Part shown: piece by piece, positions 45,047-63,713 of the stretch
Layout of the letters: each line of letters begins with the position of its first letter
Position numbering within the stretch: the first letter of the stretch is position 1
DNA from: DAHVFK01 sp963755395
GTDB taxonomy: Bacteria > Pseudomonadota > Gammaproteobacteria > Burkholderiales > SG8-39
DNA length: 64,000 nucleotides
Reading direction: 5' to 3'
Assembly (NCBI GenBank): GCA_963755395.1
Contig: CAVWJJ010000002.1
Location: 868,001 to 932,000 of the forward strand
The notes under the pieces: generated by a model
The model's database searches: none
What the model saw: the letters and a program-made list of their open reading frames with translations, nothing else
Told to the model about the DNA's origin: nothing
Translations under genes and position numbers: made by a program

Positions 45047-47905
45047 GATGGACCGCCGGAAGTGAACAGCGCCGCGCCGGGAAAGCTCGCGAACGCGTGC
45101 GCGAGCGCGATGCGGCCGTCGCGCACGGTCACGGTCTCGCCGCTGAGCAGGTTTTGCAGCCGCGTCCCTTCGGCCAGGCCGCCGGCGGCGACGTGGGTGT
45201 CGTGCCACACTGCGGCGTCGAGCGGCAGGCTGCCCGGCTCACCCATGAGCTTGGCGAACAGGCGCCCGGCGATCACCACCAGCGTGCCCGGCTCGCGGCG
45301 CCTGGCGTAGGCGAGCACGTGCGCAGCCCGCGCGCCGCCGGACTCGAGCGGCTCGTAGCTGCCCTCGGCGAACAGCGCCGGCCGCTCGCGCCGCAACTCG
45401 AGCAGGCGCCAGGCCACGAGCAGCTTGGCGCGGCCGTCGTACGGGTGCTCGGCGAGCGCGCGCGCCGCGGGGGCGAAGCCGGGGCGCTGGGTCATGTCGC
45501 GCAGCTCCTCCAGCAGGCGCCGGCGCAGGACGTAGTCCACCGCGCGGCGGTTGTCCGGGTCGACCAGGCTGTAGTCGATCAGCTCGTTGCCCTGGTACAG
45601 GTCGGGCACGCCGGGCGAGCTGTATTTGATCAGCGTCATCGACAGGCTGTTGAGCGCGCCGAACCAGGCCACCGTGGCGGCCTGCGCGCGCAGGTCGTCG
45701 AGGAACGGGTTGTGCTGCGCGCGCCCGAGCAGCGCGCGGCACGAAGTTTGCCAGCGCGCCCTCGTACTCCTCGTCGGGGCTGATCCAGCTGGTGCGGTCC
45801 TTCGCCTCGCGCGCGGCCTTGAGCATGTAGCGCTCGATGCGGCCGGCGTATTGCTCCAGCGCGGCGTCGTCCAGCTCGCCCGGGGGGAAGGTCCCGAGCA
45901 GGGTCTGGTAGAGCAGGTACTCGTCGTTGCGCGAGGGCGCCGGGCGCCCTTCGCGCGTCCTGCGCTTCATGCGGTTGAGCGATTTCCAGCGCCGCAGCAG
46001 CAGGCGCCAGGCGGCGGGCATCTCGGAGATCGCGTCGATCCTCAGCCGCACGTCCTCCGAGCGCTTGTTGTCATGGGTGGAAGTGCGCGAGCATGGTGTG
46101 CGGCCAGCGCGCGGCGCGGTCGGCGCTCGCGCCGTGGAAGGCGCTCGGCGCGAAGCCGAACATGTCCGGATCGCCGCCGACCTCGTTCAGCGACACGAGC
46201 CGGTTGTAGAGGTAGAGCGCGGTGTCCTCGACGCCCTTGGCCGCGACCGGGGAGGTGAACTGCTGGAACTTCATGGCAAAGCGCGAGCGCCTGCGCGTGC
46301 AGGCCGCGCGGCGCGCCGGCGGGGGCGCGCCCGAGCAGCGCCTGGCGCACGAAGTCGAAGATGCTGGTGTCGGCGGCGCGGCTGCGGCGCGTGGCGCGCG
46401 CGCACCGCCCAGTCGACGTAGCGCCGGTCCTGGCTCGAGGGCTTGCCCGCGATGTAGGTGCGGTACACCGGCATGCAGGCGGCGACCTCGGCCAGCGCGC
46501 GGCGCAGGGTGTTGAAGGTGTAGTCGCGCGTGCGCCGGTCGGCGCGCGCGATGCGCAGCAGCTCGGTCGCGAGCACGGTCAGCTCGGAGGCGAGCGCGCC
46601 GCGCATGATCGCCTGCTTGCCGCGGTAGGCCGCTTCCTCGAAGTCGAACGCACTCGCCGCTGAACGCGCGCCAGGTGCGCTCCAGGCGCGCCCCTGCGGC
46701 GGGATCGACGAACAGTCCGTTGACCACCGTGCGCGAAGCGGTAGCCGGTGGTGCCGTGCAGCGCCCAGCTCTCGGGCACGTGCTCGTGGCGCGCGGTGAT
46801 CTTCTCGGCCACCACGTACAGCGGCCGCGGCGGGCGGGCCTCCGGCGCCTCGAGCGCGGGCAACGCGAGGCCGGCGGCGCGTGCGTAGGCCTGCTGCAGG
46901 CGCTCGAAATACTGCTTCGGGTCGTACAGGCCGTCGGAATGGTCGATGCGCAGGCCGTCCGCGGCGCCGTCGGCCGCGAGCGCCGAGCACCAGCGCGTGG
47001 GTGGCCTCGAACACCGCCTCGTTTTCCATCCGCAGCGCGGCGAGGTCGTTGATGTCGAAGAAGCGCCGGTAGTTGATCTCGTCCGAGGCCACGCGCCAGT
47101 ACGCGAGCCGGTAGTGCCTGCGCCTCGAGCAGCCGCGTGCAGCGCGTCGCGGCGCCGGCGGCCGTTCAGCTCGCCCAGCGCGGCGTCGATGGCGCGCGCC
47201 ACGTCGGGCTGCATGCGGGCCAGGCGCAGCAGGCGTCCTTTGAGCGCGGGCGCTTCCCCGGCCGGCCTCGCCGCCGAACGCGGCTCTCGAATCGCGGCCA
47301 GCTCGTCCACCGCGGCGCGGGTGGCAGCGCTGCGCGGCAAGCGCGCGCTCGACCAGGGCCAGGATCGCGGGATACTCGCGCGGCGTCGACCGGGAAGCGG
47401 TGCTCGTGATAGCGCACCGCGAAGCTGCCGGCGTCGGGCTCCCAGGCGAGCACCAGCTCGCCGCGCTCGAGATGATGCCGTAGTGCTCGCCCAGCACCGG
47501 CACCAGCACCTTGCCCTCGAGCTCGCTGTTGACCGGGTGCCAGTCGATGTCGAAATAGCCGGCGTAGGCCGAGGCCTCGCCGTTCTCCAGCACGTCCATC
47601 CACCAGGCGTTGTCGGCGCCCATGACGCCCATGTGGTTCGGCACCATGTCGAGCAGCTGACCCATGTCCTGCGCGCGCAGCGCGGCGACGAAGCGCTCGA
47701 AGCCCTCGCGCCCGCCGAGCTCGGGGTTGATCTGCGTTGTGGTCGACGACGTCGTAGCCGTGCGCGCTGCCGGGGCGCGCGCGCAGGATACGGCGAGCAG
47801 TAGACGTGGCTCACGCCGAGCTTGGCGAGGTAGGGCGCCAGGCCGACCGCGTCGAGCGAAGGTGAAATCGCGGTTGAGCTGCAGCCGGTAGGTCGCGCGC
47901 GGCAT
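45043..47905 (-). CDS. treY: Malto-oligosyltrehalose synthase TreY, frame disrupted
   Basis: This GH13 enzyme turns the reducing-end glucose of malto-oligosaccharides into a trehalose unit. Frame-corrected length is about 950 residues, as expected. Fragments in order: PRATYRLQLNRDFTF, a MVPNHMG-type region, GLRIDHSDGLYDP (nucleophile Asp), VVAEKITARHE (acid Glu), ATSTHDNKRSEDVR, and SPGVPDLYQGNELIDYSLVD near the end. At least ten single-base frame changes occur, for example near 45739, 46084, 46281, 46650, 46731, 46983, 47119 and 47735. Removing one G or C restores the family sequence at each. The ATG at 47905 starts 20 bases after malQ. Confidence 0.88.
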
Positions 47906-47924
47906 CGCGCGCTGTCGGCGCCTG

Positions 47925-50077
47925 TCACCGCCGCCGACTCGCGCGCCGGGTGCGGCCGCAGGCGCGCCAGCGTGCCGGCGAGCGCGTCGATGTCCGGCCG
48001 GCGCGGCCATGTCCTCCAGCTCGAGCGGCAGCTTGCGGCGCCAGTTCGGATGTTGGTCGGTGGTGCCGGGCAGGTTGGCCTGCTCGCTGACGCCCGAGCG
48101 CATCCTCGAGCTGCAGCATCATCACGCGCGAGGGCGCCTCGGCCACGTAGGCGTGCACCGCGGTGGCGAGTCCGGCGCGGCGGGTCGGGCGGCGCGAGCT
48201 GCCGGCGCTCGAGCGCGCGCAGCAGGCGCGCGCGGTCGGCGGCGCGTGCGCCGACCTGCGCCGCGTGGACCGACTCGTCCGGGAACAGGCCCAGTCGCGC
48301 GCGCAACTCGAGGTCGCTCGCCCTCCCACCAGCCGGCGAGCGTCGGCAGGTCGTGCGTGCTGACCGCGACCAGAGCCTCGCGCGGGAATTGCTCCGGCGG
48401 CCTGAACTCGCCCGCGCCGTCGCGCTCGAACCAGAGCAGGCGGTACGACAGCACGTCCGCCGCGCGCGAGCGCGGCGCGCATCTCGTCGGCCACGGTGCC
48501 GAGGTCCTCGCCGATCACCAGGCAGCGGTTGCGGTGGCTCTCGAGCGCGAGGATGGCCGAGCAGCTCTTCGAGCGGGTAGTGCACGTAGGCGCCGCTGTC
48601 GGCGGACGCGCCGCGCGGAACCCAGAAAGGCGCGTCAGTCCCATCACGTGGTCGATGCGCAGCGCGCCGGCGTGCGCCATGTCGCGCGCAGCGCCGCGAT
48701 GTACGAGCGCGTAGCGCCGTCGCGCGCAGGCGCTCGGGCCGCAGCGGCGGCAGGCCCCAGTCCTGTCCCTTGCAGGTTGAAGTCGTCCGGCGGCGCGCCG
48801 ACGCTCGCGCCCAGGGCGTAGACGTCCTGCGCCGCCCAGGCGTCGGACCCGCCGCGGTCGACCGAGACCGCGAGGTCGTGGTACAGCCCGACGCGCCATC
48901 CCGAGCGCGGCGCAGCGCTCGGCGGCGCGCGCGAGCTGGCGCTCGGCCTGCCACTGCAGGTACTCGTAGAATTCGACCCGCTCGAGCTGCTCGGCGGCGA
49001 AGCCCGCCGCCGCCTCGCCGGCCGGGTCGCGGTAGGGCTCGGGCCAGACCGGCCAGCCCCACACTGCGGGTCCGCGCGGTGGAAGTGCTCCTGCAGCGCC
49101 TCGTACAGCGCGTGCCGGCGCAGCTGCTCGCCGCGCGCGGCCTGGAAGGCGCGGAACTGCTGCGCGCGCGTGCTGGCGCGCCCGAGGTGGCGCGCGCGGA
49201 AGTGCGCGTACAGCAGCTCGAGCAGCTCGAACTTCGCTTCGCGCACGCCCTGCGTAGTCGACCAGCGGCGCGTCGCGCAGCGTCGCCAGGCGCGCCTGGA
49301 AGCGCGGCGCGCGCAGCAGCTCGCGCGCCGGTTCGCAATCGCGCAGGTCGTCGACCGCCTCGACGTCGAGGTAGAGCACGTTGAGCATCAGGCGCGAGGA
49401 CGGGACTGTAGGGGCTGGCGTGCGCCGGGTTGTGCGGGAAACAGCGCGTGCAGCGGGTTGAGCCCGACGACGTCCGCGCCGCGCGCGGCCCACTGCTCGA
49501 CCAGGTGCAGCAGGTCGGTGAAGTCGCCCATGCCCCAGTTGCGGCGCGAGCGCAGCGAATACAGCTGCAGCGACGGGCCCCACAGCCTGGCATCGTCCTC
49601 CAGCGCCGCCGGGCGCCAGCAGCGCTCGGGCGCGGCGATCAGCAGCGTCTCGCCCGCGGTGCCGTCGAGCGTGAAGCGGTGATAGCCGGGCGGGAGCTCG
49701 AGCGCGAGCTCGAGGTCGTAGGCGCCGTAGCGCCGGCCGTCGATCTCGGTCGTCTCGAGCGCGTGGAGCTTGTCGGTGTCGGCTTCTCCCGCGTGCAGCG
49801 TGCCGTCCTCGGCTTCGATGCGCCAGCGCAGCTGCGCGCCCTGCGGCACCCTTACCCGCTGGCGCCAGGGCGCGGCGTGCGCGCGCAGCGCCGCCGCGGG
49901 AGGAAGCGCGTCGCGCCAGTGCGACGGATGCGCGTCGTGCCCGACGCCGAGCTCGGCCAGCAGCGCCCGCAGGCTCGCCTCCGGCACCTCGTGCGCCTTG
50001 CCCCAGATGTCGTGCCAGCGCACGGCGATGCCGGACTGGCCGCTCAGCCGCTCGAGCAGCGCGCGCGCCTCGCTCAC
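47925..50077 (-). CDS. malQ: 4-alpha-glucanotransferase MalQ, frame disrupted
   Basis: This GH77 amylomaltase rearranges alpha-1,4-glucans. Fragments in order: an N-terminal non-catalytic beta domain (YGAYDLELALELPPGYH), GPSLQLYSLRSRRNWGMGDF, the catalytic region LRIDHVMGLTRL, CLVIGEDLGTVADEM, and STHDLPTLAGWWEGE. It ends NLPGTTDQHPNWRRKLPLEL. Corrected length is about 715 residues, typical of the long proteobacterial form. GTG at 50077 overlaps the treZ stop. Multiple single-base frame changes are present. The stop is placed at 47925, but the last frame is uncertain. Confidence 0.87.
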
Positions 50078-51794
50078 GCCGCCTCCAGCGCGACGCACAG
50101 GCGCGGCTGCGCGGTAGACGGCCTTGCCCGCGGGCATCGCTGCGCCACCTGCGGGCCGGTAGCTCAGGTTCCAGCGCGCGCCGCCGCCGAGCGGCCAGGC
50201 CACGTTCAAGCTTCCTTCGCGGATCGAGTATGTCCCGCTGCGCGCGCCGGCAAGGCGCGGCACGAGGTGGCGCCGCCTGGCCGCGAGCAGCTCGCGCACC
50301 AGAGAGATTCGCTCCGGATTGCGTTCCTGCCATTGCAATTTGGACGCCAGGAAGGTCGCCGGGTCGTTCGGGTCCGGGATCTTCCTGCGCGAAGGAGGCG
50401 AAGCGCTCGAACTCCCCGCGCCGGCCGCGCGTGACCGCGGCGGCGAGCTCGGGGCCGAAGTCGCAGAAGAACAGGAACGGCGTCCTGGCGGCGAACTCCT
50501 CGCCCATGAACAGCATCGGCACCTGCGGCGCGAGCAGCACGCAGCCGAGCGCGGCCTCGACCGCGGCCGGCGCGGCCAGCGCGTCGAGCCGCTCGCCGAA
50601 GGCGCGGTTGCCGACCTGGTCGTGGGTCTGGTCAGGAACGAAACGAAGGCGCTGGGCGGCAGGCGCGGCGCTCGGCTCGCCGCGCGGCGCGCCGTCGCGG
50701 AACGGCGAAGGCTCGCCCTGGTAGACGAAGCCTTCGGCCAGCGCTCGCCCGAGGCGCTCGAGCGGCGCTTGCGCGTAGTCGGCGTAGTAGCCGTCGCGTC
50801 TCGCCGGTGGCGAGCACGTGCAGCGCGTGGTGCAGGTCGTCGTTCCACTGCGCGCTCGGCGCAGCGGCGCCGACGCGCAAGATAGCGCGCCTGGTTGCGG
50901 TCGTTCTCGAGCACCAGGTGGACCTCGCGCTCGCGCCCGGGGCCGTGCGCAGCGCGCGGCGCGATCTCGCTCACGATGTGCTCGGCCGAGTCGTCGCGAT
51001 CGCGTGCACCGCGTCCAGGCGCAGGCCGTCGAAGCGGAATTCCTCGACCCAGTACAGCGCGTTGTGGACGAAGAAGTCGCGCACGTGCGCGCGCTCGGCG
51101 TCGAAATTGATCGCCGCGCCCCACGGCGTATGGCGCGCCGGATTGAAGAACTGCGGGGCAGTAGGCGTGAAGGTAGTTGCCCTCGGGGCCGAAATGGTTG
51201 TAGACCACGTCGAGCAGCACCATCAGCCCGAGCGCGTGCGCCGCGTCGACGAACGCGCTTGAGCTCATCGGGCCTGCCGTAGGAGGCGTCGGGCGCGAAC
51301 GGCAGCACGCCGTCGTAACCCCAGTTGCGCTGGCCCGGAAAGTCGGCCACCGGCATCAGCTCGACCGCGGTGATGCCGAGCTCGGCGAGCTCGTCGCAGG
51401 CGGCTGCGCGCCGCGGCGAAGCTGCCTTCGGGAGTGAAGGTGCCAAGGTGCAGCTCGTAGACCACCGCCTCGTGCCAGGGCCGGCCGCGCCAGGCGTCGT
51501 CGCCCCATTCGAAGGCGAGCGGGTCGACGACTTCGCTTGCGCCGTGCACGTCCTCGGGGTTGGAGCGCGAGGCCGGGTCCGGCACCGCCAGTCCGTCCGC
51601 GAGCAGGTAGCGATAGCGCTCTCCGGGGCGTGCCCGCGCGAGGAGCAGTTCGTGCCAGCCATCTTCAAGCGGATTCATCTCATGCCGAATCCCTTCGAGA
51701 TCCAGCACGACACGTTGCTGCGCCGGCGCCCAGAGGCGGAATCGCGCGCCGCCGGCGCCCAGCTCGGCGCCGAAGGGCATGGCGTGGGCGCGCC

Positions 51795-51798
<4 letters not shown>
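50074..51798 (-). CDS. treZ: Malto-oligosyltrehalose trehalohydrolase TreZ, frame disrupted
   Basis: This GH13 enzyme releases trehalose from the TreY product. Fragments: the N-terminal CBM48-like part (FRLWAPAQQRVVLDLEG), YELHLGTFTPEGSF, NWGYDGVLPFAPDASYGRPD, VVYNHFGPEGNYLHAY, FDGLRLDAVHAI (nucleophile), VHLVLENDRNQA (acid) and DQTHDQVGNRAFGERLD. Corrected length is about 575 residues. GTG at 51798 overlaps the glgX stop; an ATG at 51780 (MPFGAELG) is an alternative. Frame changes include one near 50117, where removing a base gives an end reading LCVALEAA. Confidence 0.88.
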
Positions 51799-53956
<2,158 letters not shown>

Positions 53957-53960
<4 letters not shown>

Positions 53961-54627
53961 TTTTGTTTCGGCCACCAGCGCTCGATCCGGTCGGCGGCCC
54001 AGTCCTTGCCGCCGAGGCCGAACGCGAGCGCGAGCGCGAACACCACCCCGGCCAGGATGACCAGGAAGCTCTCGCGGATGATGTCGCCGCCGATGTTGAC
54101 CTGGTCGAGCGCGATCAGCACCACGAAGGCGATGATCGCGTACTGCGCCAGCTTGCCGAGCAGGTCGGCGTCCTGGATGCCGACGTTGCGGCAGTAGGCG
54201 ATGATGGCGCTTGCGACGAAGCGCGCGAAGTAGGACGCCGAAGGCGAGGATCAGCAGCGCGGCGATGACCTTGGGCACGAACAGCATCGCCACCCGCAGC
54301 AGGTCGGTGATGTAGGTCAGGCCCAGGCCGTTGAAGGCGATGATCAGCGCGGCGAGGATCACCAGCCAGTACACCAGCAGCCCGAAGATGTCGGTGGTGT
54401 CGGACTCGATGCCGCCCTGGCTGCAGGAAGCCGTCCATCCCGGCGCGCTCGGTGAGCACGTTGAAGTTGATCGCGCGCAGGCCGCGCACCACGGCGAATT
54501 TCGCGACCTTGGCCAGCAGCCAGCCGGCGATCAGCACCGCGACCGCGAGCGCGAGGCGCGGCAGGAAGGCGCTGATCTGGGTCAGGAATGCGCGCACCGG
54601 TTCCAGCATCACGTTGACTTTGTCCAT
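53957..54627 (-). CDS. Conserved TM-helix (mechanosensitive-channel-like) protein, frame disrupted
   Basis: About 223 residues after frame correction. Five hydrophobic helices include LPRLALAVAVLIAGWLLAKV, YWLVILAALIIAFNGLGL, VPKVIAALLILAFG and VILAGVVFALALAFGLGGKD. It resembles proteins built from the MscS-type conserved TM helix without the MscS beta-domain. GAGGAG lies before the ATG at 54627. It sits between treS-mak and glgX and is coupled to glgX by GTGA. A role in osmotic response would fit trehalose genes but is inference. Confidence 0.75.
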
Positions 54628-54647
54628 GCGTCGCTCCTCTTCGAGTG

Positions 54648-58007
<3,360 letters not shown>

Positions 58008-58022
58008 CGCGGGTCCTCGTGC

Positions 58023-60052
58023 TCACAGGAAGTAGTCGAAGTCCTGCTCGCGTGCGCACGCGGCGGCGCAGGCGGAAGATGTGCGCCGGCGCGCGCTGCG
58101 GGTCGAGCTGCACGAAGTTGCGCGCGCCCTGCCACAGGAAGCGCTGCGCCGGAAAGCAGGTCGTGCATCTGGAACGGCTTGTCGGCGTCGATGCCGAGCG
58201 CGCCCGCGTCGAGCTCGAGCCAGCCGGACTGCACGTGGTGCGGGTCGAGGTTGACCACGGTCAGCACGACGTCGTCGTCGCCCGGGCGCCGACTTGAGGT
58301 AGGCGATGCATCTGCTCGTTGTCGATCGGCATGGAACGCGCAGGCTCCCGTCCGAGTGCAGCGCCGGGTTCTCGCGCCGGATGCGGTTCACGCGCGCGAT
58401 GAAATCGCGCAGGCTGTCCGGCGCGTCCGAGGTCCCAGTGCGCGCAGCTGGTATTTCTCCGAGTCGAGGTACTCCTCGCTGCCGGGCTCGCGCGGCGTCG
58501 GCTTCCACCAGCTCGAACGCCGGGCCGTAGATGCCGTAGCTCGCCGCGAGCGTGGCGGCGAGCACCAGGCGCACGATGAACGCCGGCCGGCCGCCGAACT
58601 GCAGGAACTCGGTCAGGATGTCCGGCGTGTTCGGCCAGACGTTGGGGCGGAAGTACTCGCGCCCGGTGCCGTGCGCGAGCTCGGTGAAGTACTCGGTCAG
58701 CTCGTGCTTGGTGTTGCGCCAGGTGAAGTAGGTGTAGGACTGCGATGAAGCCGAGCTTCGCGAGGCGGTGCATCACCTTGGGGCGGGTGAAGGCCTCGGC
58801 CAGGAAGATGACCTCCGGGTGCTCGCGCTTGACCTCGCCGATCACCCATTCCCAGAACGGGAAGGGCTTGGTGTGCGGGTTGTCGACGCGGAAGATGCGT
58901 CACCCCCTGGCCGATCCAGAAGTCGAGCACGCTCTTCGAGCTCGTGCCCACAGCGCGTCGCCAGTCCTCGCTCTCGAAGTCGAACGGATAGATGTCCTGG
59001 TATTTCTTCGGCGGATTCTCGGCGTACTGGACGCTGCCGTCGGGACGGTGCGGAACCACTCCGGGTGCTCGCTCACGTAGGGATGGTCGGGCGCGCACTG
59101 GAAGGCGATGTCGAGCGCGATCTCGATGCCGTGCTCGCGCGCGCCTTCTGCACCAGGCGGCGGAAATCCTCGAGCGTGCCGAGCGCGGGCAGGATGGCCT
59201 TGTGGCCGCCTTCGTCCGCGCCGATCGCCCACGGGCTGCCGACGTCGTCCGGCCTGCGGGCTGAGCGAGTTGTTCGTGCCCTTGCGCTTGTCGCGCCCGA
59301 TCGGATGGATGGGCGGCAGGTACAGCACGTCGAAGCCCAGCTCGGCGACGTAGGGCAGGCGCGCTTCGACGTCGCGGAAAGTGCCGTGCCGGCCCGGCAC
59401 GCCCGAGGCCGAGCGCGGGAACAGCTCGTACCAGGTGCTGAAGCGCGCGCGCTCGCGGTCGGCCACAAGCGGCAGCTCGAGCGGGAAGGTCGCGGCGCGG
59501 CTGCGGTCGGGGTAGCGCGCCGCGACCTCGGCCAGCGTTTCGTCCAGCGCCAGCGCCTGCAGCGCCCGCGCGTCGGCGGAGGCCTTGCCCGCCCCGGCGC
59601 GCAGCCTTGCGCCCCAGTCGGCGAGCGTCTTCACGTCCGCGCCTTCGGCGCGTCCGGCGGCGGCCTCGATCAGTTCCGCGCCGGCGAGCGCCGCGCTGCG
59701 GATGTCATCGGCGTCGACGCGCCGCTCGAGCTCGTGGCGCCAGGACTCGAAGTGGTCGACCCAGGCGGTGACGCCGTAGACGTAGCGCCCGGGCGCGGGC
59801 GGCACGAAGGCCGCGCCGTAGCGGTCGTTGCCGAGCGGCTTCATCTCGACCTCGCGCCAGTCCTTCTCGTCCGCGGCGCGCCAGCGCAGCTCGCGCGCAG
59901 CACGTCGTGGCCGTCGGTCAAGCAGTGGGCCTCGATCTCGAAGCGCTCGCCGGCGATGCGCTTGGCGGCGAAGCGCCCGCCGTCGACGCAGGGCAGCACC
60001 GCGTCGATCACCGCGCGCACGCGGCCGTCCTCTGCGGAGGGGCGCTTGCGGC

Positions 60053-60060
<8 letters not shown>
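58023..60060 (-). CDS. glgE: Maltose-1-phosphate maltosyltransferase GlgE, frame disrupted
   Basis: This GH13_3 enzyme transfers maltose from maltose-1-phosphate to alpha-1,4-glucan. Fragments: FSTWYELFPRSASGVPGRHG, LPPIHPIGRDKRKGTNNSL, ILPALGTLEDFRRL, the nucleophile region IFRVDNPHTKP (after removing one C near 58900), VIFLAEAFTRPKVMHRLAKL and an end reading EQDFDYFL. Corrected length is about 670 residues, typical for GlgE. Its ATG overlaps the glgB stop by eight bases. Frame changes near 60040 and 59890 shift the N-terminal ~45 residues. treS starts 15 bases downstream. Confidence 0.9.
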
Positions 60061-61942
<1,882 letters not shown>

Positions 61943-62099
61943 GGTGCTTCGCTCCGTTGTTCGGGTGGCCGCGTGCCGGGCCGGTTGACCGCCGTGCAGC
62001 GCGCGCCGCAGGCCTGTAGGGGAACGCAGACGACGCGCGCCACGCTCCGCTCCTGACTAACTTAACACACTCAACCGAGCGCGACAAACCTGCAGTAAA

Positions 62100-63713
62100 T
62101 CAGTGCCTTGTCTCTTGGCCGCGCAACCGCCGGTAGCGCCGTAGCAGCGCAGCGGTCGAGCTGTCGTGCGCCTGCTCGGGCCCGTCTGCGGCCTGCAGCT
62201 CGCCCGCGATGCGCTGCGCCAGCACCTTGCCCAGCTCGACGCCCCATTGGTCGAACGAGTCGATGTCCCAGATCGCGCCCTGGGTGAACACGCTGTGCTC
62301 GTAGAGCGCGATCAGCAAGCCGAGCGTGCGCGGGGTGAGCTGCTCGGCGAGGATGCTGTTGCTCGGGCGGTTGCCCTCGAAGTTGCGCTGCGGCGCCTTG
62401 TCGTCGGCCTTCCTGCCGAAGGCAAGCGCCTCGGCCTGGGCGAACATGTTCGCCATCAGCAGCTCGTGGTGGCCGTCGAGCGGGTTGAGCGGCCGGCAAA
62501 AGCCGATGAAGTCGCACGGCACCAGGCGCGTGCCCTGGTGCAGCATCTGGTAGAACGAGTGCTGCCCGTTGGTGCCGGGCTCGCCCCACACCACGGGCGA
62601 GGTCTGGTAGTCGACCCGCGCCCCGTCCAGGGTGACGTGCTTGCCGTTGCTTTCCATCACCAGCTGCTGCAGGTAGGCCGGCAGGCGCGCGAGGTACTGG
62701 TCGTAGGGCAGCACGGCAGTGCACTGCGCGTCGAAGAACTCGTTGTACCAGAGCGAGATCAGCCCCATCAGCACCGGCAGGTTCCGCTCCAGCGGCGCGC
62801 TGCGGAAGTGCCGGTCCATGGCGTGGAATCCCGCCAGCATGGCGCGGAAGTTCTCCGCCCCGATCGAGAGCATGAGCGACAGGCCCACCGCCGAGCAGAG
62901 CGAATAGCGCCCGCCGACCCAGTCCCAGAAGCCGAACATGTTGGCCGGGTCGATGCCGAACTTCGCTACTTCCCCGGCGTTGGTCGAGACCGCGACGAAG
63001 TGGCGCCGCACCGCGCTTGCGTCGCGCAGCGCGGCGAGGCTCCAGGCGCGCGCGCTGCGCGCGTTGGCGAGCGTCTCGAGCGTGGTGAAGGTCTTGGAGC
63101 AGACGATGAACAGGGTCTCGGCCGGGTCGAGGTCGCGGGTGGCCTCGGCGAAATCGGTGCCGTCGACGTTGGAGACGAAGCGGAAGGTCATCTCGCGCGC
63201 GCCGTAGTGGCGCAGCGCCTGGGTGGCCATCGCCGGCCCGAGGTCGGAGCCGCCGATGCCGATGTTGATCACGTTGCGGATCGGCTTGCCGGTGTGCCCG
63301 AGCCAGCGCCCCTCGCGCACCTCGGCGCTGAACGCCGCCATGCGCCCGAGCACCGACTGCACCTCGGGCACCACGTCCACGCCGTCGACGTGCATCCGCT
63401 CCCTTTCCGGTGCGCGCAGCGCGACGTGCAGCACCGCGCGGTCCTCGCTGCGGTTGATCCGCTCGCCGCGGAACATCGCCTCGATATGCGAGCGCAGGCC
63501 GCGCGCCTCGGCCAGCTTGAGCAGCAGGCGCAGCGTCTCGTCGCTGAGCCGGTTCTTCGAATAGTCGAGATAGATACCTTCCGCCTCGACGGCGAGGCGC
63601 TCGCCGCGCCCCGGGTCGTCGGCGAACAGCTTGCCAAGCTCCGCGTCGCGCATCTCGTGCGCGTGCTCGGCGAGCGCCTTCCAGGCCGGGTCCTTGGTCA
63701 GTGGCGGATTCAT
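62100..63713 (-). CDS. pgi: Glucose-6-phosphate isomerase
   Basis: A 537-residue, intact PGI interconverting glucose-6-phosphate and fructose-6-phosphate. Signatures include VINIGIGGSDLGPAMATQAL, FIVCSKTFTTLET, FGFWDWVGGRYSLCSAVGLS, TNGQHSFYQMLHQGTRLVPC and SFDQWGVELGKVLAQ. The ATG at 63713 overlaps the stop of the uracil-DNA glycosylase gene (ATGA). About 160 bases separate it from glgB. It is free of frame changes, so the damaged zone ends between about 61.6 and 62.1 kb. Confidence 0.96.
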   Translation of the reverse strand: MNPPLTKDPAWKALAEHAHEMRDAELGKLFADDPGRGERLAVEAEGIYLDYSKNRLSDETLRLLLKLAEARGLRSHIEAMFRGERINRSEDRAVLHVALRAPERERMHVDGVDVVPEVQSVLGRMAAFSAEVREGRWLGHTGKPIRNVINIGIGGSDLGPAMATQALRHYGAREMTFRFVSNVDGTDFAEATRDLDPAETLFIVCSKTFTTLETLANARSARAWSLAALRDASAVRRHFVAVSTNAGEVAKFGIDPANMFGFWDWVGGRYSLCSAVGLSLMLSIGAENFRAMLAGFHAMDRHFRSAPLERNLPVLMGLISLWYNEFFDAQCTAVLPYDQYLARLPAYLQQLVMESNGKHVTLDGARVDYQTSPVVWGEPGTNGQHSFYQMLHQGTRLVPCDFIGFCRPLNPLDGHHELLMANMFAQAEALAFGRKADDKAPQRNFEGNRPSNSILAEQLTPRTLGLLIALYEHSVFTQGAIWDIDSFDQWGVELGKVLAQRIAGELQAADGPEQAHDSSTAALLRRYRRLRGQETRH